From the NCBI RefSeq assembly GCF_012843265.1, contig NZ_JABAIT010000011.1, forward strand, positions 1 to 64,000: a DNA stretch of 64,000 nucleotides. Direction: 5' to 3'. Positions 9,841 to 18,062 of this stretch are shown piece by piece (positions within the stretch are counted from its first letter, which is position 1; each line of letters begins with the position of its first letter). Under the pieces are notes generated by a model. The model had not been told where the DNA came from. It saw only the letters and a program-made list of their open reading frames with translations, and made no database searches. This stretch comes from Bacillus sp. DNRA2. Its GTDB lineage: Bacteria > Bacillota > Bacilli > Bacillales > Cytobacillaceae. Position numbers and translations under genes: made by a program.

Positions 9841-10580
9841 ACTTTTGGACCATGCTCCATTTCCCATAGTTTTTCAAAGAATGGTTGTCCTTTTATAATA
9901 TTTTCACAAAATTTATAATGTTTTGCTGTCCACCCGTATTTAGTTTCCTCAAATAGCTGATACCAAGCCTCTTCAAACTCGAGACATTGGATATCTTCAT
10001 AGCGTTCTGGTCGCCATTCTGTATACCAATATCGAATTTCGGCAACATTCTTGGATGTAAATAAATGATCTAACGCCATAAATAACAACTGCTTTAATTG
10101 TCTTTCTTTACGAGTTAGCCCCCTCATTAAATCAGGCTCTGGAGATAAAATATGAAATTCCTTCTTTTCCGGCTGAAACTCAAATGAATACTTAATCGTA
10201 TCATTTGTTTCAATCATTTCATAAACAAGCTGCTCCTGGCGCGGAATTAATCTGCTTTTTCTAATGGGAATAGTGTATCCCATTGTGTCAATTGCAAGAA
10301 TTCCTACTCCGTCCGTCACTACGAAGCAATTATCAAGCTGAATCCGTTCATGATTCTTGCGTAAAAACGCTTTTTGATATACATCTGCCAATAGCTCTTG
10401 TGGTAGCTCCGCTAAGTCATTTTCAATATAATGGAACAGGACGGATTCAACTTTCAACAACGGCACTTGATCAAGCAGTTCTACCGCATCATCTTTACGC
10501 CACTCATGGAAATGACAAATATTATAGCCGTTTTCTTCCCCTTCAAACCAGTTCACCCATACATCATGAAGATACAACAT
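9834..10580 (-). CDS. yjbA: YjbA family protein (DUF3603)
   Basis: Cytoplasmic protein of unknown function conserved in Bacillaceae. The N-terminus [20 protein letters not shown] and the [17 protein letters not shown] segment match what I recall of B. subtilis YjbA (DUF3603). The product has 248 residues. The ATG at 10580 is preceded by GAGGGG seven bases upstream. The GTG at 10595 overlaps that ribosome binding site and is rejected. It is convergent with trpS, as in B. subtilis. No catalytic motif or membrane segment is visible. Confidence 0.88.
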   Translation of the reverse strand: MLYLHDVWVNWFEGEENGYNICHFHEWRKDDAVELLDQVPLLKVESVLFHYIENDLAELPQELLADVYQKAFLRKNHERIQLDNCFVVTDGVGILAIDTMGYTIPIRKSRLIPRQEQLVYEMIETNDTIKYSFEFQPEKKEFHILSPEPDLMRGLTRKERQLKQLLFMALDHLFTSKNVAEIRYWYTEWRPERYEDIQCLEFEEAWYQLFEETKYGWTAKHYKFCENIIKGQPFFEKLWEMEHGPKVN

Positions 10581-10684
10581 GAATTTACCCCTCACTTCAA
10601 GAAACTGTTGTTTTCAATCAGTATGGGCAGGGAACAGTTAAATTATTCCTCCATTTCTATCGTTTAGCAGGTTCTTTTGCTTAT

Positions 10685-10869
10685 AGGCTGTGATAAACAT
10701 GAATGTTGATTTCCGCTACAGGCACTTCGCTTTCCGCGGGGCTAGTTGGGAGCCTCCTCGGAGCATTTGCGCCTGTGGGGTCTCCCAAACCAGCTACTCC
10801 CGCAGGAGTCTTCGTGCCTTACGCTCCAATCAACTTGTGATAAATTAATACTAAGCTTTAATACTGCCT
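10685..10869. repeat. MITE-like palindromic repeat, full-length copy
   Basis: A 185-bp element with imperfect terminal inverted repeats (AGGCTG start, CTGCCT end) and a nested GC-rich interior. The interior has complementary blocks such as GGGAGCCTC and GGGGTCTCCC around 10748-10790. It is the long version of the 98-bp copy at 8613-8710. This type of element (TTGATTTCCG ... CGCTCCAATCAA) is recognised from memory as common in Bacillaceae genomes. No clear target duplication is visible here. Confidence 0.8.
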
Positions 10870-10943
10870 TCAGAAAAATACCAGTTGGGGAAAAGCTTCT
10901 GAAGGGGAATTTTCCAATATCAAATTGATCTGTTGATCCTAGT

Positions 10944-11042
10944 TACGATACATTTTAGGCCTAAAATTCATTCATTTTGTTTCATAGAGCCCTGCTACGG
11001 TACATTTCTATCCCAAAAATCATTCAATTTGTTTCATAGAGC
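10944..11042. repeat. Two-copy direct repeat of about 52 bp
   Basis: Two diverged copies (10944-10995 and 10996-11042) share TACG-TACATTT at the start and TTTGTTTCATAGAGC at the end, with the conserved ends 52 bases apart. The pair fills most of the gap between the full-length MITE-like element and yjaZ. Confidence 0.7.
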
Positions 11043-11069
11043 GTCAGCAGCTAGGCCGCCCAAATGACT

Positions 11070-11906
11070 TCACCAATCCCCGACCGTCTCCAAAAACTTA
11101 TGGGACTTAACCGTAAATGTATCTCCTATTGAAAAAGGCCGATCATGATAATATTTCTTCGCCAGCAAGTATCCCGCAGCATAGCCGAGCATCGTTGGAA
11201 ACCCGCGCTCACCGAACAAAATTTGGTCATGAAGTGACTCCATTTTTTTCACGCTTAAATGATCAGCTACGTACTTTTTCCATAATTCCGTTAATTGTTT
11301 TTCGGTATATCTCGTACACCATGGTGCTAAATAGTTAGAACCACATTCAGCTTCTACTGCCACTTCTGCCACCCCCTCTAAAATGATGGAGTCAAGCAAG
11401 TTATAGTCCTCAATGCGTTTATCAATTGTATTCATACGACACACATGATGGTATTCATGAACAAAGAGCGCTTCTATATCCTGTTTAGTCAGTTTAGGAG
11501 TGAGGAAGAGGAAAAGCTTATCGTGAAATGATAAACCAGACTTATTTTTATAAGAAGATCGCCCAAATAACCCTTGTTTCTCTCCAAATGGAAAAATAAA
11601 GATTGGAATATCTTGGCCTATCCATTTATGTCTGTAATGCTCATATAGCTGTTCTACCATGCTCCATACTCGCTTTTGCTTCAATTCTTCAAAGGATTCC
11701 TTGGAAAGTCGAGTCGGTCTGTACATGCCAAAATTTTGCAAATAGCGATAAAAGCCACGCGGCTCCCTAATTGCCTCAGTTCGACGAGTCTTTACTAATT
11801 TGCTATATTTTTCAGAACGATTTTTCCATTCTAGCACTTTAGTACAAATTTCAAGTGGATCATCAAAATCCTCATCCAACCATGTATTTGTCTCAATTAC
11901 CCCCAA
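11070..11906 (-). CDS. yjaZ: YjaZ family predicted zinc metallopeptidase (DUF2268)
   Basis: Predicted cytoplasmic zinc protease of unknown substrate. The 278-residue protein carries the HExxH motif as HEYHH (about residues 150-154), followed 30 residues later by a conserved ILEGVAEVAVE segment whose Glu could be the third zinc ligand. Both are typical of DUF2268. The start is TTG, six bases after GGAGGG; no better ATG exists in frame. It follows fabF in B. subtilis too, where the app transporter operon separates it from yjbA. That operon is absent here and the gap holds repeats instead. The function is inferred from motif only. Confidence 0.82.
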   Translation of the reverse strand: MGVIETNTWLDEDFDDPLEICTKVLEWKNRSEKYSKLVKTRRTEAIREPRGFYRYLQNFGMYRPTRLSKESFEELKQKRVWSMVEQLYEHYRHKWIGQDIPIFIFPFGEKQGLFGRSSYKNKSGLSFHDKLFLFLTPKLTKQDIEALFVHEYHHVCRMNTIDKRIEDYNLLDSIILEGVAEVAVEAECGSNYLAPWCTRYTEKQLTELWKKYVADHLSVKKMESLHDQILFGERGFPTMLGYAAGYLLAKKYYHDRPFSIGDTFTVKSHKFLETVGDW

Positions 11907-11971
11907 TTGAAACCCTCCAGTTAAGCTTTTTATGAGAGTCTATGTTTGCCGTCACAAAATGTGCAAGTCAA

Positions 11972-12019
11972 AAAAAGCCGACTTAAGCGAATCCCCCAAT
12001 TCGCTTAGTCGACTTTTTT
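11972..12019 (-). terminator. Rho-independent terminator of fabHF
   Basis: A long stem (AAAAAGCCGACTTAAGCGAAT with ATTCGCTTAGTCGACTTTTT, one mismatch) with a C-rich loop lies immediately after fabF. The T-run is in the minus direction. Confidence 0.88.
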
Positions 12020-12028
12020 AAACAATTA

Positions 12029-13264
12029 TTAATATTTTTTTAATGCGATCGTTGCGTTGTGTCCGCCGAACCCTAATGAGTTACTGATAACAACACTGAT
12101 GTCTTGTTTACGTGCTTCATTTGGGACATAATCTAAATCACACTCAGGATCAGGAGTTTGTAAATTCATAGTCGGCGGAAGGATGCCTTCTTGTAACGCC
12201 ATCGCAGAGAAAATTGCTTCAACTCCACCGGCTGCACCGAGAAGGTGACCAGTCATTGATTTGGTTGAGCTAACAGCTAACTTGTATGCGTGCTCACCAA
12301 ATACCTCTTTGATAGCTGCCGTTTCATATTTATCGTTATAGCCTGTGCTCGTTCCGTGAGCATTGATATAGTCTACTTCCTCAGGCTTAATACCGCCATC
12401 AGCTAGTGCCTGCTTCATCGCACGAGCACCACCTTCACCGCCTGGAGCAGGAGCAGTCACGTGGTAAGCATCACCTGTTGCACCATAGCCAACGATTTCG
12501 GCATAAATTTTTGCACCACGGGCTAAAGCATGCTCAAGTTCTTCTAATACGACAATACCAGCACCTTCACCGATTACGAAACCATCACGATTTGCATCGA
12601 ACGGGCGGCTCGCTGTTTGGGGATCTGGATTTGTTGATAATGCTGTGTTGGCACAAAAACCTGCTACAGACATTCTCGTAATCGGCGCTTCAGCACCACC
12701 ACTTACCATAACATCAGCATCACCGCGTTGAATCACTTTAAACGCATCACCGATTGAATTTGTTCCGGTAGCACAAGCAGTTACCGTACAGGAGTTAATT
12801 CCCTTAGCACCTAACATGATTGAAACCTGACCTGCTGCCATATCAGGAATAATCATTGGAACAAAGAATGGGCTTACCCGCTTATAACCACGGTTCAAAA
12901 AGGTTTCAAATTGATTTTCGAATGTTTCCATTCCACCAATTCCCGACCCAATCCATACCCCAACACGTGTTGCGTTTTCGTCGGTAATTTCAAGGTTTGC
13001 ATCCTTGACAGCCATTGAAGCTGCTGCCACCGCATATTGCGTAAAACGGTCCATTTTTCTAGCGTCTTTTTTTTCAATAAAAGCTTCAATATTAAAATCC
13101 TTTAATTCAGCTGCAACCTTCGCCGGGTATTGATCCGCATCAAGTCTGGTTAAAGGTCCCACACCAGATACGCCTGCAATGAGGTTTTTCCATGTTGTTT
13201 CTACGTCATTTCCAAGTGGTGTAACCGCACCAACGCCTGTTACGACAACCCTTCGTTTTTCCAT
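12029..13264 (-). CDS. fabF: 3-oxoacyl-[acyl-carrier-protein] synthase II
   Basis: Condenses malonyl-ACP with growing acyl-ACP in type II fatty acid elongation. The 411-residue protein contains the Cys-His-His triad: Cys164 in TACATG, His in NAHGTST, and His in TGHLLGAAG. The glycine-rich C-terminal [10 protein letters not shown] is also present. All key residues are intact. It lies 57 bases downstream of fabH in the same operon, under the FapR-like operator upstream of fabH, and ends at a strong terminator. Confidence 0.98.
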   Translation of the reverse strand: MEKRRVVVTGVGAVTPLGNDVETTWKNLIAGVSGVGPLTRLDADQYPAKVAAELKDFNIEAFIEKKDARKMDRFTQYAVAAASMAVKDANLEITDENATRVGVWIGSGIGGMETFENQFETFLNRGYKRVSPFFVPMIIPDMAAGQVSIMLGAKGINSCTVTACATGTNSIGDAFKVIQRGDADVMVSGGAEAPITRMSVAGFCANTALSTNPDPQTASRPFDANRDGFVIGEGAGIVVLEELEHALARGAKIYAEIVGYGATGDAYHVTAPAPGGEGGARAMKQALADGGIKPEEVDYINAHGTSTGYNDKYETAAIKEVFGEHAYKLAVSSTKSMTGHLLGAAGGVEAIFSAMALQEGILPPTMNLQTPDPECDLDYVPNEARKQDISVVISNSLGFGGHNATIALKKY

Positions 13265-13321
13265 TACTGTTGCACTCCTTTTCTAAGTAAAAAATAAGAT
13301 GATTGCGACATTTATAATATC

Positions 13322-14254
13322 TTATTTACCCCAACGCAATGCAATTGCGCCCCAGGTTAAACCTCCACCAAAGCCGACCATCACGATTACATCATCATCG
13401 TTAATCTTTCCTGCTTCAAGTTCTTCTACAATTGAAATTGGGATCGATGCGGCAGATGTATTCCCGTATTTATTTACCGTTTTTGACATTTTTTCCTCAG
13501 GCAACTCCAATCGTTGTCGGGATGCCTCCATAATGCGAATATTCGCCTGATGTGGAATGAGCATATCTACATCTTTTTTGGAAAGGCCAGCTTTTTCGAT
13601 GACATTGACTGCGCTTTCCCCCATTTGACGAACCGCGAATTTAAAGACTTCACGGCCATTCATTACAATGTAATCTTCCTGATAAAGATGTTTTCCACCT
13701 GAGCCGTCAGCACCTAGCTCAAACGCAAGGATACCTCTGTTTTCAGATACAGGACCCATCACAACTGCTCCTGCACCATCACCAAATAAAACTGCTGTAT
13801 TGCGATCATTCCAATCAGTAATTTTAGAAAGTTTTTCCACACCAACTACTAATATATGCTTATAAGTTCCAATCTCAATAAACTGCTTTGCGGTTACCAT
13901 TCCGTACATAAACCCAGCACATGCCGCACTGATATCCATTGCAGCTGCCTTCTTCGCTCCTAAACGATCTTGAAGAATGCACGAAACTGTTGGAAATGGT
14001 TGATCAGGTGTAACCGTTGCAACAAGTATTAAGTCAATTTCCTCTGCTGTAATTCCAGCATTCTCAATTGCATTTTTCGCAGCTTCATAAGCCAAATCAG
14101 ACGTATTCATAGAGTCATCAGCAATTCTACGTTCTTCAATCCCCGTTCTTGACCGAATCCATTCGTCTGTTGTGTCCATTCTTTGTTCCAGTTCCTGGTT
14201 AGTCACAATTCGTTCAGGTAAATAACGACCTATTCCTTTAATACCAGCGTTCAT
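13322..14254 (-). CDS. fabH: 3-oxoacyl-[acyl-carrier-protein] synthase III
   Basis: Starts fatty acid synthesis by condensing acetyl- or branched acyl-CoA with malonyl-ACP; this sets the branched-chain pattern of Bacillus membranes. The 310-residue protein has catalytic Cys112 in SAACAGF, His in IPHQANIRI and Asn in [10 protein letters not shown]. Position and gene order correspond to B. subtilis fabHA. The ATG is preceded by AAAGGAG. It is the first gene of fabH-fabF, with a FapR-like palindrome about 60 bases upstream. Confidence 0.98.
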   Translation of the reverse strand: MNAGIKGIGRYLPERIVTNQELEQRMDTTDEWIRSRTGIEERRIADDSMNTSDLAYEAAKNAIENAGITAEEIDLILVATVTPDQPFPTVSCILQDRLGAKKAAAMDISAACAGFMYGMVTAKQFIEIGTYKHILVVGVEKLSKITDWNDRNTAVLFGDGAGAVVMGPVSENRGILAFELGADGSGGKHLYQEDYIVMNGREVFKFAVRQMGESAVNVIEKAGLSKKDVDMLIPHQANIRIMEASRQRLELPEEKMSKTVNKYGNTSAASIPISIVEELEAGKINDDDVIVMVGFGGGLTWGAIALRWGK

Positions 14255-14313
14255 GGAAACAACTCCTTTTCAATATATAACATGATAGTTAATAGTATAT
14301 TTTATTATCAAAT

Positions 14314-14332
14314 ATTATGACTTGGTACTAAT
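14314..14332. promoter_or_regulatory. FapR-like operator upstream of fabH
   Basis: On the minus strand, ATTAGTACCAAGTCATAAT matches the FapR consensus ATTAGTACC-N3-TACTAAT, with a perfect left half and a degenerate right half. It lies between a TTTTGA-type -35 and CATAAT, 60 bases before fabH. FapR represses fab genes until malonyl-CoA accumulates. Confidence 0.65.
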
Positions 14333-14481
14333 TTTATCAAAAAACAAACTTCATTGGCAACTTTTTTTTAATCTGTTTCGGACATTGACATGTGACACAT
14401 AAAGACAGATGACCATACAAAAATATGAAGCGAACATAATATAGTAAATAAATAAAACTGCTAAAAGGAGGTAGCTAAAAT

Positions 14482-14850
14482 ATGTACTTGAATAATTCAA
14501 ACGACAGAGATCGGCGCAGACAGGGTGACCCCTTTAGACAATTTTTATTTGGTAATCATTCATCACAGCATCATGGACAGAAAGATTATCAACAAGAAAC
14601 TGAAAAAAAATCTAACACACAGACACGTAACTACTCTCCACAACGGAACAGGGGATTTAAACAAATGTCTCAGCAAAATGAAACAGTTTCAGCTCTCATC
14701 AATCCTGCCAGCGTTGAAAAATATTTAAATAACCTTGATGTTGACCTTTTATACGAAAACATAGATTTACTGATGAAAACGGCGGAACAATTTAAGCCAT
14801 TATACAATGAGCTTAACCCAATCATTATGAAATTCCTTAAAAGGAAATAA
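14482..14850 (+). CDS. Hypothetical protein with hydrophilic N-terminus
   Basis: I do not recognise this 122-residue protein. Residues 1-65 are low-complexity and hydrophilic, rich in Gln, Asn, Arg and His. Residues 66-122 form a likely folded helical domain (VSALINPASVEKYLNNLDVDLLY...) ending in basic LKRK. The start ATG is seven bases after AAAAGGAGG. It is transcribed against fabH and med. In B. subtilis the corresponding gap holds comZ and the oppositely oriented yjzB, so it may be a positional counterpart of yjzB, though sequence identity is unproven. The Gln/Asn-rich head resembles spore coat-associated small proteins, which is only a suggestion. Confidence 0.7.
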   Translation: MYLNNSNDRDRRRQGDPFRQFLFGNHSSQHHGQKDYQQETEKKSNTQTRNYSPQRNRGFKQMSQQNETVSALINPASVEKYLNNLDVDLLYENIDLLMKTAEQFKPLYNELNPIIMKFLKRK

Positions 14851-14862
14851 GCAAATACAACG

Positions 14863-14895
14863 AATCCATCAGTATCAAATGCTGATGGATTTTTT
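14863..14895 (+). terminator. Rho-independent terminator of the 14482 gene
   Basis: A 9-bp stem (ATCCATCAG / CTGATGGAT) with an 8-9-base loop is followed by six T on the plus strand, abutting the end of med on the other strand. Confidence 0.85.
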
Positions 14896-14896
14896 G

Positions 14897-15847
14897 TCAA
14901 TTATCATTCGGAAGTTTCCCCGTCCTAATATAATCTTCAATTAATACATTGATCTTTTCAATATAGGCCTTATCAATAAGGGGACTATATTTTCCCATCA
15001 TAATCACGTCATCATTGAAGTCATACGACTGATTACCAGCCCTTAGCTCGTCTGAAACATATTGCTGTGCCACCATCACATAAAGTTTTTCAACATCCTG
15101 TACTGTACTAGTAAGGACAGTCGACTCGCCTAAGTCAGATTGATCAGAGACATAGCCAATGGCGTATTTACTATTTTCTTTGATTTTTTCGATAACTGGC
15201 ACGTTAAAGCCATCACCGGCTGGATAAATTACATCTATTCTTTTTTTGAGCATCGAATCTAATAAGTCCAAGGCTTTGCCTTTGTCATTCCAATGACCAA
15301 CATAACTAATTGTAACATTTGCCTGTTTATTTTCAAATTGAACACCGTCATAGAATCCTTCTACTTCTGGCTGCCATTCAAAAGCGGCAATGACACCAAG
15401 CTCGTTCGTTTTTGTCATGTGAGCAGCTACCATTCCACCAAAAAAGCCCATGGCATATCCATTGAAATTCATGCTTGTCGTGTTATTTTGCTTGGCATTT
15501 CCGTTGAAACTAACAAAGTGGATATCAGGATATTGTTCTGCCAAATCATTAAAGTACTCAGCATACTCGTTGCCATGTCCAAAAATGAGGGTAACACCCT
15601 TTTGATCAAAATCCTTCACACCTCTTGCTACAGCCTCTTTTGTATTCATGCCTTCCTTATAATAAACCTCAGCATCAAATTCAGATTGGATTTTCAACAG
15701 ACCACTATAGCCTTTAGTGCCCCATACTTGGTCATTAACAGTTTCTGGAACCAGCAATCCTACCTTTGACAACTTTCCGTTTCCTACTTGGTGCTCACAC
15801 CCGGCTAATAAAGCCAAGATTAACAGAAAAACTCCGAAACGCTTCAA
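14897..15847 (-). CDS. med: Med, lipoprotein of the BMP family, positive regulator of comK
   Basis: Substrate-binding-protein-like lipoprotein, known in B. subtilis as a positive regulator of comK expression. The 316-residue precursor has a short signal peptide with lipobox LAGC (Cys17). The BMP/PBP1 fold motifs are LIFGHGNEYAEYF, GFFGGMVAAHM, VYPAGDG-type IDVIYPAGDGFNVP, and AIGYVSDQSDLGESTVLTS, which closely resembles B. subtilis Med. The start is TTG, ten bases after AAAGGAG. In B. subtilis med is followed by comZ in the same transcript; no comZ-like ORF is present here. Confidence 0.9.
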   Translation of the reverse strand: MKRFGVFLLILALLAGCEHQVGNGKLSKVGLLVPETVNDQVWGTKGYSGLLKIQSEFDAEVYYKEGMNTKEAVARGVKDFDQKGVTLIFGHGNEYAEYFNDLAEQYPDIHFVSFNGNAKQNNTTSMNFNGYAMGFFGGMVAAHMTKTNELGVIAAFEWQPEVEGFYDGVQFENKQANVTISYVGHWNDKGKALDLLDSMLKKRIDVIYPAGDGFNVPVIEKIKENSKYAIGYVSDQSDLGESTVLTSTVQDVEKLYVMVAQQYVSDELRAGNQSYDFNDDVIMMGKYSPLIDKAYIEKINVLIEDYIRTGKLPNDN

Positions 15848-15996
15848 AAAATTGCAACTCCTTTAATCATCAGCACAATTTAGCTGTGGCAATTGTCTTT
15901 TTGGTAACAATCTTTGACCTAGGGATTATACCCATCTCCCTATTCATTCTACCGCTAGCTATTCACATTGAAAAGAAATATTGTATTACAGAATCA

Positions 15997-16836
15997 TTAC
16001 ATTCCCGCTAAAAACCTTATTAAATGCTCCTTTTGGATAAGCAGTCCTTGTTGACAATCAACAGTCCCACATATCTCCTTATAAACATCATTCGCTCTCG
16101 TTCCGTCTTTTACCAGTGTAAGACTACAAGGAATTGAATTTATTCCCAAATAGTTTGCGCAATTCATCCACTCATCCTCTATCCTATTTTTAAAAGTACA
16201 TGTTTCAAGTTTTTCATCGTTAATAAGTCGGAACAACTCGGTCACGGCATCATCAATATAAATCGCATCATAGCACCATTCTTTCGGATTCAAAGCGAAC
16301 TCGTCACAATTTTTCAAATCATTATATATCGCTTGTTGAAAGGAAAACTCAACAGGCTGCCACGGTCCATATAAGGTGGGTAATGAAATTGTACAATGCG
16401 GAATCCCTTTATCGGTGACACATTTGACAAGTTTTTCATGAATCGCTCCCAATGAATTCGGATTATCGATCTGTTGGTATAGCGGTTGAAGAAATACGAC
16501 CTTGGCTGGATTAAATCGCTCCGTTTTCGGCAGCTCATTGGCCACACCTTCCAATTGGGCAATCAACATTTCCGCATTCTTTTTTAAAAATAAATCAAAT
16601 ATCGTTATGATAATGAGGGAATCTTGTTCGCAAGCTATTCCGATCTCCATCCATTCACGAAGAGTATGCTCCACCAAGTTACTATTGCGTCCGACTGAAA
16701 ACTGTTTTTCTTCATAGAATAGATCGGTATTATTTTCAAAATTGATACACTCTACGAGATATCCTTGCTCTAAAAATTGCCTGCAAAGATGAAAGCTCAA
16801 AAACTCATAACCACCTACGATGACAATCTTGTCCAT
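15997..16836 (-). CDS. NAD(P)-binding epimerase/dehydratase-like protein
   Basis: A 279-residue protein that resembles extended short-chain dehydrogenases or nucleotide-sugar epimerases. The N-terminal MDKIVIVGGYEFLSFHLCRQF fits a Rossmann beta-alpha start, but the usual GxxGxxG is reduced to GGYEFLS. The usual YxxxK active-site motif is not visible. SLPTLYGPWQP and the IYIDDAVTELFRLI segment match conserved parts of the family. The ATG follows GGAGG. It lies between med and a hydrolase-like gene, where B. subtilis has yjaV and yjaU. It may bind a nucleotide without classical epimerase chemistry. Confidence 0.65.
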   Translation of the reverse strand: MDKIVIVGGYEFLSFHLCRQFLEQGYLVECINFENNTDLFYEEKQFSVGRNSNLVEHTLREWMEIGIACEQDSLIIITIFDLFLKKNAEMLIAQLEGVANELPKTERFNPAKVVFLQPLYQQIDNPNSLGAIHEKLVKCVTDKGIPHCTISLPTLYGPWQPVEFSFQQAIYNDLKNCDEFALNPKEWCYDAIYIDDAVTELFRLINDEKLETCTFKNRIEDEWMNCANYLGINSIPCSLTLVKDGTRANDVYKEICGTVDCQQGLLIQKEHLIRFLAGM

Positions 16837-16907
16837 AACTTTACCTCCCTGCGCAATGCCTCATGGTATCCTATGCACAGGGAGAGGAGAATTTGCTTTA
16901 TTTTTCA

Positions 16908-17651
16908 TTACAATTCCGTTTCAAAGCTTTTATAGAAATCACAAGTGTACTGTTTTAGCTGCGTCATTTTTTCTGGTAGCAAATAACTAACAGAAATGAC
17001 TGCACCATCCTGATTAAGTTTTGCCATTAATAAATTAGTCAGTGCTGATTGCTTATAAGCCCTTGATCCGTTTAAAAGATGAATGATTTTCATCGGAGCA
17101 CTTGTTGATAGTGAATCAATTTCCTCCATCCCCTCTATCATGGCTTCAACTTGTTTAGGGTCAATTTCATAAGCCGCTGCAATCTCTCGTGTCAGTTTTT
17201 TATAGAAAAATTTATGTTCCTTTTCATGTTCCAATTGACTTTTTAATGAATATATCGGATTGACCAAAACGATTGAACGAATTTTCCCCTTCAGTTCCTC
17301 AAGTAATCTGAGTGCAACTAATGCGCCCATTCCTTCTGCAAATATATGGATTTTTTCATTAAGAATTTCCCTGCGAATGACATAATAGTAAAGTTGCTTC
17401 GCGAGCTTTGTTGCTTTGTTCGAACCCCAATGCTTTCCATATAAATTAGAGTAAAATGCAGTATAGCCTTTTTCCTTAAAATGATTAATGAGCGTTAGTC
17501 TGCCTTCATTTTGCGTCCAAAAATTCAAATCCTTTTCGACAAAACTTCTTTCATCACCAATAATGAGGATACCGAAACCATTAGGCTGGTAGGGATAATG
17601 AACAATACTCCATTCGGTATCCAATTGGAAGTTCCGGTTCTCCATTACCAT
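16908..17651 (-). CDS. Alpha/beta-hydrolase-like protein lacking the nucleophile serine
   Basis: A 247-residue protein with an alpha/beta hydrolase pattern: an N-terminal strand before GFGILIIGDE, then a nucleophile-elbow region IHIFAEGMGALVALRLLEEL. The elbow reads A-E-G-M-G, where G-x-S-x-G is expected, so the catalytic serine is replaced by glycine. No signal peptide or membrane segment is seen. The start ATG is seven bases after AAAAGGGG. It is upstream of the epimerase-like gene and of med on the same strand, with 71- and 149-base gaps. It may be a binding protein derived from a hydrolase. Confidence 0.6.
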   Translation of the reverse strand: MVMENRNFQLDTEWSIVHYPYQPNGFGILIIGDERSFVEKDLNFWTQNEGRLTLINHFKEKGYTAFYSNLYGKHWGSNKATKLAKQLYYYVIRREILNEKIHIFAEGMGALVALRLLEELKGKIRSIVLVNPIYSLKSQLEHEKEHKFFYKKLTREIAAAYEIDPKQVEAMIEGMEEIDSLSTSAPMKIIHLLNGSRAYKQSALTNLLMAKLNQDGAVISVSYLLPEKMTQLKQYTCDFYKSFETEL

Positions 17652-17830
17652 AAAATTACCCCTTTTAGTGTGGATTCATATTAATGTATGAAGGTGTTCG
17701 AGATTTGAATGGGAGGTTTGCCTATTAGTTCAACGAAATGGATAAACTAAACTTGACAGAAAAATTATTTAATTATTAAGAATGATATGGTAAGATGAGA
17801 TGAGGAATACATAAGTAAGAGGTGATTTCG

Positions 17831-18013
17831 GTGAAATACTTTTGGACTTTATTCTGGACTTTAATCCTAATTGAAATGGTTGTATATGTAGGTAGCTCGA
17901 TGATTGGGACTGAATTCGATGCTATGACTGGTGTACTTATTGCTGTACCAGCAACTTTGTTACTTTACATCATTCCTGCAATCATTCCAAACGATCCAGT
18001 AGAAAAACATTAA
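17831..18013 (+). CDS. yjzD: YjzD family small membrane protein (DUF2929)
   Basis: A 60-residue membrane protein with two hydrophobic helices (about 3-22 and 32-51), separated by a short GSSMIGTEFDA loop. Length and layout match DUF2929/YjzD of B. subtilis, whose function I do not know. I start at GTG 17831 because AAGAGGTGA lies six bases upstream; the GTG at 17822 overlaps that site. It is divergent from the hydrolase-like gene and convergent with clpB, sharing a terminator. Confidence 0.8.
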   Translation: MKYFWTLFWTLILIEMVVYVGSSMIGTEFDAMTGVLIAVPATLLLYIIPAIIPNDPVEKH

Positions 18014-18026
18014 GAATTTTTGTTTG

Positions 18027-18059
18027 AAAAAAGCTGACTCCTTCGAGCCAGCTTTTTTT
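18027..18059. terminator. Bidirectional terminator, yjzD / clpB
   Basis: AAAAAAGCTGACTC and GAGCCAGCTTTTTTT form a hairpin with a CTTC loop and one mismatch, flanked by A- and T-runs. It lies between the convergent genes. Confidence 0.88.
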
Positions 18060-18062
18060 AGT

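Noticed and set aside
10746-10928. 60-codon ORF within the long MITE-like copy
   Set aside because: It lies inside the palindromic repeat and has no homologue-like features or ribosome binding site.
15766-16011. 81-codon plus-strand ORF between med and the epimerase-like gene
   Set aside because: It begins inside med on the opposite strand and has no ribosome binding site. It is a shadow frame.
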